From the NCBI RefSeq assembly GCF_000282995.1, contig NZ_ALEE01000401.1, forward strand, positions 1-10,165: a stretch of 10,165 nt of DNA, written 5' to 3'. Each line of letters opens with the position of its first letter. Position 1 is the first letter of the stretch. The position numbers and the translations under genes were made by a program. The DNA comes from Melaminivora alkalimesophila. Its GTDB lineage: Bacteria > Pseudomonadota > Gammaproteobacteria > Burkholderiales > Burkholderiaceae_C. The notes under the pieces were generated by a model. That model saw nothing but the letters and a program-made list of their open reading frames with translations, made no database searches and was not told the DNA's origin. Below, piece by piece: positions 7,026-10,165 of the stretch.

Positions 7026-8192
7026 TCAGCGGATGGCGTCCGGCGCGTCGCCGTCGAGCATGCGTCGGCCGATGATCACGCGCATGATCTCGTTCGTGCC
7101 CTCCAGGATCTGGTGCACGCGCGTGTCGCGCAGCAACCGCTCCAGCGGGTATTCGCGGATGTAGCCGTAGCCGCCGTGCAGCTGCAGCGCCTCGTTGACG
7201 ACCTGGAAGCCCACGTCGGTGGCGAAGCGCTTGGCCATGGCGCAATAGGTGGAGGCGTCGCGCGCGCCGGCGTCGAGCTTGCTGGCGGCCAGGCGCACCA
7301 TCTGCCGCGCGGCCACGAGTTCGGTGGCCATGTCGGCCAGCTTGAACTGCAGCGCTTGGAAGCTGGCGATGGGCTTGCCGAACTGCTTGCGGTCCTGCAT
7401 GTACTGCTGCGCCTGCGCCAGCGCTCCTTGCGCCGCGCCCACCGAGCAGGTGGCGATGTTGATGCGCCCGCCGTCCAGGCCCTTCATGGCGATCTTGAAG
7501 CCCTCGCCCTCGCGGCCCAAGAGGTGATTGGCGGGGATGCGCACGTTGTCGAAGCTGATGGTGCGCGTGGGCTGGCTGTTCCAGCCCATTTTTTCTTCCT
7601 TCTTGCCGTATTCGATGCCGGGAAGGTGGGCCGGCACGGCGAAGGCGCTGATGCCGCTCGCGCCCGAGTTGCTGTCGCCCGTGCGCGCCATCAGCACCAG
7701 CACGTCGGTGGAGCCGGCGCCGCTGATGAAGGCCTTGGCGCCGTTGATGACGTATTCGGCGCCGACGAGTTCGGCGCGGGTCTTGATGCTGGCGGCGTCC
7801 GAGCCGGCGCCGGGCTCGGTCAGGCAGTAGCTGGCGAGCTTCTGGCCGCTGGTCAGCTGCTCGCCCCATTCGGCGCGCACCTCATCCGTGGCCCAGGTGC
7901 CGAGCATCCAGGTCGCCATGTTGTGGATGGTGATAAAGGCGGTGGTGCTGGGATCGACGGCGGCGAGTTCCTCGAAGACGAGGGTGGCGTCCAGGCGCGG
8001 CAACGCCAGGCCGCCGGCGTTCTCCGGTGCGTACAGGCCGCAAAAACCCAGTTCGCCGGCCTTGGCGATGGCCTCGCGCGGGAAGATGGCCTCGCGGTCC
8101 CATTCGGCCGCGTGGGGGGCCAGCTCGGCCTGCGCGAACTGCCGGGCCGTGTCGGCGAAGGCGCGCTGGTCTTCGGTCAGTTCAAAGTTCAT
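7026..8192 (-). CDS. Acyl-CoA dehydrogenase, probably isobutyryl-CoA dehydrogenase
   Basis: This is an FAD-dependent cytoplasmic enzyme of 388 residues. In this operon it most likely converts isobutyryl-CoA to methacrylyl-CoA in valine degradation, passing electrons to electron-transfer flavoprotein. The flavin and substrate signature YCLTEPGAGSDAAS is at 122-135. RKQFGKPI at 268-275 and the C-terminal ALQLHGGYGYIREYPLER at 335-352 match the family. The catalytic glutamate is E364 in ILEGTNEIMR. The overall sequence resembles the ACAD8/short-branched-chain group. The start at 8192 has AAGGAGA (8208-8202) nine bases upstream. The gap of 129 bases to mmsA holds a palindromic repeat. Substrate choice is inferred from the neighbours; 2-methylbutyryl-CoA is an alternative. 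Confidence 0.88.
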   Translation of the reverse strand: MNFELTEDQRAFADTARQFAQAELAPHAAEWDREAIFPREAIAKAGELGFCGLYAPENAGGLALPRLDATLVFEELAAVDPSTTAFITIHNMATWMLGTWATDEVRAEWGEQLTSGQKLASYCLTEPGAGSDAASIKTRAELVGAEYVINGAKAFISGAGSTDVLVLMARTGDSNSGASGISAFAVPAHLPGIEYGKKEEKMGWNSQPTRTISFDNVRIPANHLLGREGEGFKIAMKGLDGGRINIATCSVGAAQGALAQAQQYMQDRKQFGKPIASFQALQFKLADMATELVAARQMVRLAASKLDAGARDASTYCAMAKRFATDVGFQVVNEALQLHGGYGYIREYPLERLLRDTRVHQILEGTNEIMRVIIGRRMLDGDAPDAIR

Positions 8193-8230
8193 GCGCGATG
8201 GTCTCCTTGGATACTCATGTTCTTATGGCT

Positions 8231-8313
8231 GCCCCGCCGCGCTGGTGGCGTCCCCCCTCCAGGTCGCGCAGCGACGCCAGAGAGGGGGAGGGCGCGTCAG
8301 CGCCTCAGGGGAA
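8231..8313. repeat. GC-rich palindromic intergenic repeat with tandem hairpins
   Basis: Between mmsA and the acyl-CoA dehydrogenase gene lie three small dyads in a row. The first is CGCC (8236-8239) with GGCG (8248-8251). The second is CCCCCTC (8254-8260) with GAGGGGG (8283-8289), enclosing GTCGC-GCA-GCGAC (8264-8276). The third is GGCGC-GTCA-GCGCC (8292-8305). The composition and arrangement resemble a dispersed repeat I recall from Comamonadaceae intergenic regions, analogous to REP elements. Only one copy is present here, so repetition itself cannot be shown from the window. In the operon mRNA these hairpins could stabilise or separate the mmsA message from the distal genes. Confidence 0.6.
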
Positions 8314-8321
8314 CGCCTCTG

Positions 8322-9845
8322 TCACTTCAGGCTGATGGTCGTGTTCACGCCGTGGTGCAGCGTGCTGTCGTCGAACCAGCGCGCCGTCACGGTCTTGGTC
8401 TGCGTGTAGAACAGCACCACCTGCTTGCCGTAGGGGCCCAGGTCGCCGAGCTTGGAGGCGCGGCTGCCCGTGAAGGAGAACAGCGGCACCGGCACCGGCA
8501 CCGGCAGGTTGATGCCGACCTGGCCGACGTCGATCTCTTCCTGGAACATGCGCGCGGCAGCGCCCGATTGCGTGAAGATGGCGGTGCCGTTGCCGTTGGG
8601 GTTGGCGTTGATGAAGTCGATCGCCTGCTCCAGATCGTCGGCCTCGACGATCGCCAGCACCGGGCCGAAGACTTCCTGGTCGTAGATGGTCATGCCGGGC
8701 TTGACGCCGCTGAAGATCGTGGGGCCGACGAAGTTGCCCTTCTCGAAGCCTTCGACCTGCGGGTTGCGGCCGTCGAGCTCGAGCTTGGCGCCTTCCTGCA
8801 CGCCGCGTTCGATCAGACCCTCGACACGCTCGCGCGCCTGGCACGAAATCAGCGGGCCCAGGTCGGCGCCGGGGGTGGTGCCGGCCGAGACCTTCAGGCC
8901 CTTGGCCTTCTCGACGATGTCGGAGATCCAGTTGCGCGCCTCGCCCACCAGCACCACGACCGAGATCGCCATGCAGCGCTGGCCGGCGGCGCCGAAGGCC
9001 GCGCCCACCAGGGCGTTGAGCGACTGCTCCTTGTTGGCGTCGGGCATGACGATGGCGTGGTTCTTGGCGCCCATCATGCACTGCACGCGCTTGCCGGCAA
9101 GGCTTGCGCGGTTGTAGACGTGGGTGCCGACCTTGGTCGAGCCGACGAAGGAAATCGCCTTGATGTCCGGGTGGTCGCAGATGGCGTTGACCACGTCCTC
9201 GCCGCCGTGCACCACGTTCAGCACCCCGGGGGGAATGCCCGCTTCCAGCGCCAGCTCGCACAGGCGCATGGTGACCATCGGGTCCTGCTCGGAGGGCTTG
9301 AGCACGAAGGTGTTGCCGGTGGCAATCGCCATGGGGAACATCCACAGCGGGATCATGGCCGGGAAGTTGAAGGGCGTGATGCCGGCGCACACACCCAGCG
9401 GCTGCATTAGTGTGTAGGTGTCGACACCGTTGGCCACGTTGTTGGCGAGTTCGCCCAGCTGCAGGTTGCCGATGGCGGCGGCGTGCTCGACCACCTCCAG
9501 GCCGCGGAACACGTCGCCCTCGGCGTCGGGCAGGGTCTTGCCCTGCTCGGCCGTAAGGATGGCGGCCAGTTCCTTCATGTTCTCGCGAATCAGCTGCTGC
9601 AGCTTCAGGAAGATGCGCGCGCGGGTGCCGATCGGCGTCTTGCGCCAAGTCTTGAAGGCTTCCTTGGCGTTGGCCACGGCCGCGTTGACTTCCTCAGGGG
9701 TGGCAAAGGGCACGCGCGCCAGCACCTCCTGCGTGGCGGGGTTGACCACGTTGCGCCATTGGGTGGTCTTGGATTCGACCAGCTTGCCGTCGATCAGCAG
9801 CTTGACGGTGGGGGCCTGCACGGCCTGGGTGGTGGATGCGTCCAT
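8322..9845 (-). CDS. mmsA: Methylmalonate-semialdehyde dehydrogenase (CoA-acylating)
   Basis: The enzyme converts methylmalonate semialdehyde plus CoA and NAD+ to propionyl-CoA and CO2, the last step of the distal valine pathway. The protein has 507 residues from the ATG at 9845, chosen because AGGAGA lies at 9859-9854, eight bases upstream; a frame extension to 9893 adds 16 residues with no support. The family motifs are the cofactor segment TPFNFPAM (157-164), FVGSTKVG (233-240), the MMSDH-typical [12 protein letters not shown] (259-270) and the catalytic cysteine C291 in GQRCMA. EVFGPVL follows near the C-terminal part. It is the first gene of the operon and divergent from a LysR-type regulator. 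Generic aldehyde dehydrogenases differ at GQRCMA and GAKNH, which makes this assignment firm. Confidence 0.95.
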   Translation of the reverse strand: MDASTTQAVQAPTVKLLIDGKLVESKTTQWRNVVNPATQEVLARVPFATPEEVNAAVANAKEAFKTWRKTPIGTRARIFLKLQQLIRENMKELAAILTAEQGKTLPDAEGDVFRGLEVVEHAAAIGNLQLGELANNVANGVDTYTLMQPLGVCAGITPFNFPAMIPLWMFPMAIATGNTFVLKPSEQDPMVTMRLCELALEAGIPPGVLNVVHGGEDVVNAICDHPDIKAISFVGSTKVGTHVYNRASLAGKRVQCMMGAKNHAIVMPDANKEQSLNALVGAAFGAAGQRCMAISVVVLVGEARNWISDIVEKAKGLKVSAGTTPGADLGPLISCQARERVEGLIERGVQEGAKLELDGRNPQVEGFEKGNFVGPTIFSGVKPGMTIYDQEVFGPVLAIVEADDLEQAIDFINANPNGNGTAIFTQSGAAARMFQEEIDVGQVGINLPVPVPVPLFSFTGSRASKLGDLGPYGKQVVLFYTQTKTVTARWFDDSTLHHGVNTTISLK

Positions 9846-9859
9846 GGCGCTTGTCTCCT

Positions 9860-9890
9860 GAAAGAAGAGGGAAGAAAGAGGCGAAAGAAG
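9860..9890 (-). other. Pyrimidine-rich leader of the mmsA mRNA
   Basis: On the plus strand, 9860-9881 is an unbroken run of 22 purines and 9883-9890 is another of eight, with GAAAGAAG occurring at both 9860-9867 and 9883-9890. The mmsA transcript would therefore begin with an almost pure pyrimidine leader just before its AGGAGA ribosome binding site. Such a leader would be unstructured; any regulatory role is conjecture. Confidence 0.4.
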
Positions 9891-9897
9891 CACGGCT

Positions 9898-9926
9898 ATG
9901 GTAGGCGTGCAAAATTACAGGGGCAA
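9898..9926 (-). promoter_or_regulatory. mmsA: Predicted sigma-70 promoter for the mms operon
   Basis: On the minus strand TTGCCC (9926-9921) and TACCAT (9903-9898) are separated by exactly 17 bases. Each matches four of six consensus positions. Transcription would start near 9891, giving a leader of roughly 46 bases to the mmsA start codon. The -35 box is overlapped by a perfect dyad, as expected for a regulated promoter. Confidence 0.45.
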
Positions 9927-9962
9927 GAGCCAATCTTGCACTTCGGCTTTGCATATTTGCAC
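9907..9962. promoter_or_regulatory. Candidate regulator-binding region between mmsA and the LysR-type gene
   Basis: GCAAGA (9923-9928) and TCTTGC (9934-9939) form a perfect inverted repeat with a 5-base spacer. The half-site TTGCA recurs on the plus strand at 9936-9940, 9949-9953 and 9957-9961 and inverted as TGCAA at 9908-9912. The inverted copy and the copy at 9949 are nearly centred on the same point as the dyad. Clusters of dyads next to a divergent LysR-type gene are the usual binding sites of such regulators, although the exact T-N11-A form is not obvious. Inducer and mode of control are unknown. Confidence 0.5.
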
Positions 9963-9990
9963 AGGCGTCGCACCACGGAGGAGGGCTTTC

Positions 9991-10165
9991 ATGGACTGGG
10001 ACAACCTGCGTTTCTTCCTGGAGCTGGCGCGCGCCGGCACGCTGGCGGCCGCCGCGCGGCGCATGGGCGTGGAGCACACGACGGTGGCGCGGCGCATCGA
10101 GAAGCTGGAGCGGCAGGTGGGCGGGGCGCTGTTCGCGCGCGATGCGGCCGGCCACCGGCTGGCGG
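9991..10165 (+). CDS. LysR-type transcriptional regulator, 3' end outside window
   Basis: Only the first 58 codons are present. The ATG at 9991 has GGAGGAGG (9977-9984) six bases upstream. The translation starts MDWDNLRFFLELARAGTL and continues with AAAARRMGVEHTTVARRIEKL, the winged helix-turn-helix of LysR regulators, with the recognition helix around VEHTTVARRIEKLE (residues 28-41), then GGALFARD. The effector-binding domain lies beyond the edge. Its divergent position next to mmsA suggests that it controls the valine operon and itself; this is inference. In Pseudomonas the corresponding regulator MmsR is of the AraC family, so the regulator type differs here. Confidence 0.9.
   Translation, partial: MDWDNLRFFLELARAGTLAAAARRMGVEHTTVARRIEKLERQVGGALFARDAAGHRLA

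Noticed and set aside
5997..9410. A 1137-codon open frame on the plus strand, antisense to the whole mms operon
   Set aside because: It lies opposite three well-supported genes. Its translation is low-complexity, rich in A, G, H, V and L with no recognisable domain, as expected from the mirror of GC-rich codon bias. No ribosome binding site supports its start.
9694..10155. A 153-codon minus-strand frame over the mmsA/LysR intergenic region
   Set aside because: It overlaps the start of mmsA and the LysR helix-turn-helix in the wrong frame and covers the control region. Its translation is Arg-rich without motifs.

Overview
The window is GC-rich DNA of the kind found in Betaproteobacteria, most likely Comamonadaceae (Acidovorax, Delftia or Comamonas relatives). 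The evidence is the codon use, the protein sequences, a GC-rich palindromic intergenic repeat at 8231-8313 of a style I associate with that family, and a valine-degradation operon facing a LysR-type regulator. This taxonomic placement is inference; no rRNA or other marker is present. No tRNA, rRNA or CRISPR array was seen.

Left part, plus strand (1-3498): the 3' bulk of an acyl-CoA synthetase of the AMP-forming ANL superfamily, then 27 bases later an MsbA-type half-size ABC exporter. They are probably co-transcribed. A 112-base gap follows. It holds a strong bulged inverted repeat that could be a terminator or the operator of the next gene.

Middle part (3499-6007) looks like an accessory patch: a 531-residue Fic-domain protein on the plus strand, a 5'-end remnant of an IS5-family insertion sequence on the minus strand, and a small membrane protein resembling YdjM-type metal-dependent hydrolases on the minus strand. 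The Fic gene and the membrane gene converge on the remnant. Their stop codons lie at its two edges, each inside a TTAG tetranucleotide.

Right part (6055-10165): a minus-strand operon mmsA - acyl-CoA dehydrogenase - mmsB for the lower part of valine catabolism, in the order isobutyryl-CoA oxidation (dehydrogenase), 3-hydroxyisobutyrate oxidation (MmsB), and conversion of methylmalonate semialdehyde to propionyl-CoA (MmsA). Each gene has an AGGAGA-type ribosome binding site. A perfect 9-bp stem with a T tract follows mmsB. The hydratase and 3-hydroxyisobutyryl-CoA hydrolase steps are not encoded in the window. A LysR-type regulator, cut off by the right edge, is divergent from mmsA. The shared 145-base region carries a sigma-70-like promoter for mmsA overlapped by a perfect dyad, plus repeated TTGCA half-sites.

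Most of the window is ordinary metabolism. The points most worth a second look are the Fic protein with its variant inhibitory and active-site motifs, the dyad structure in front of it, the neat fit of the IS remnant between two stop codons, and the mmsA/LysR control region. I did not find convincing evidence of a wholly new system.
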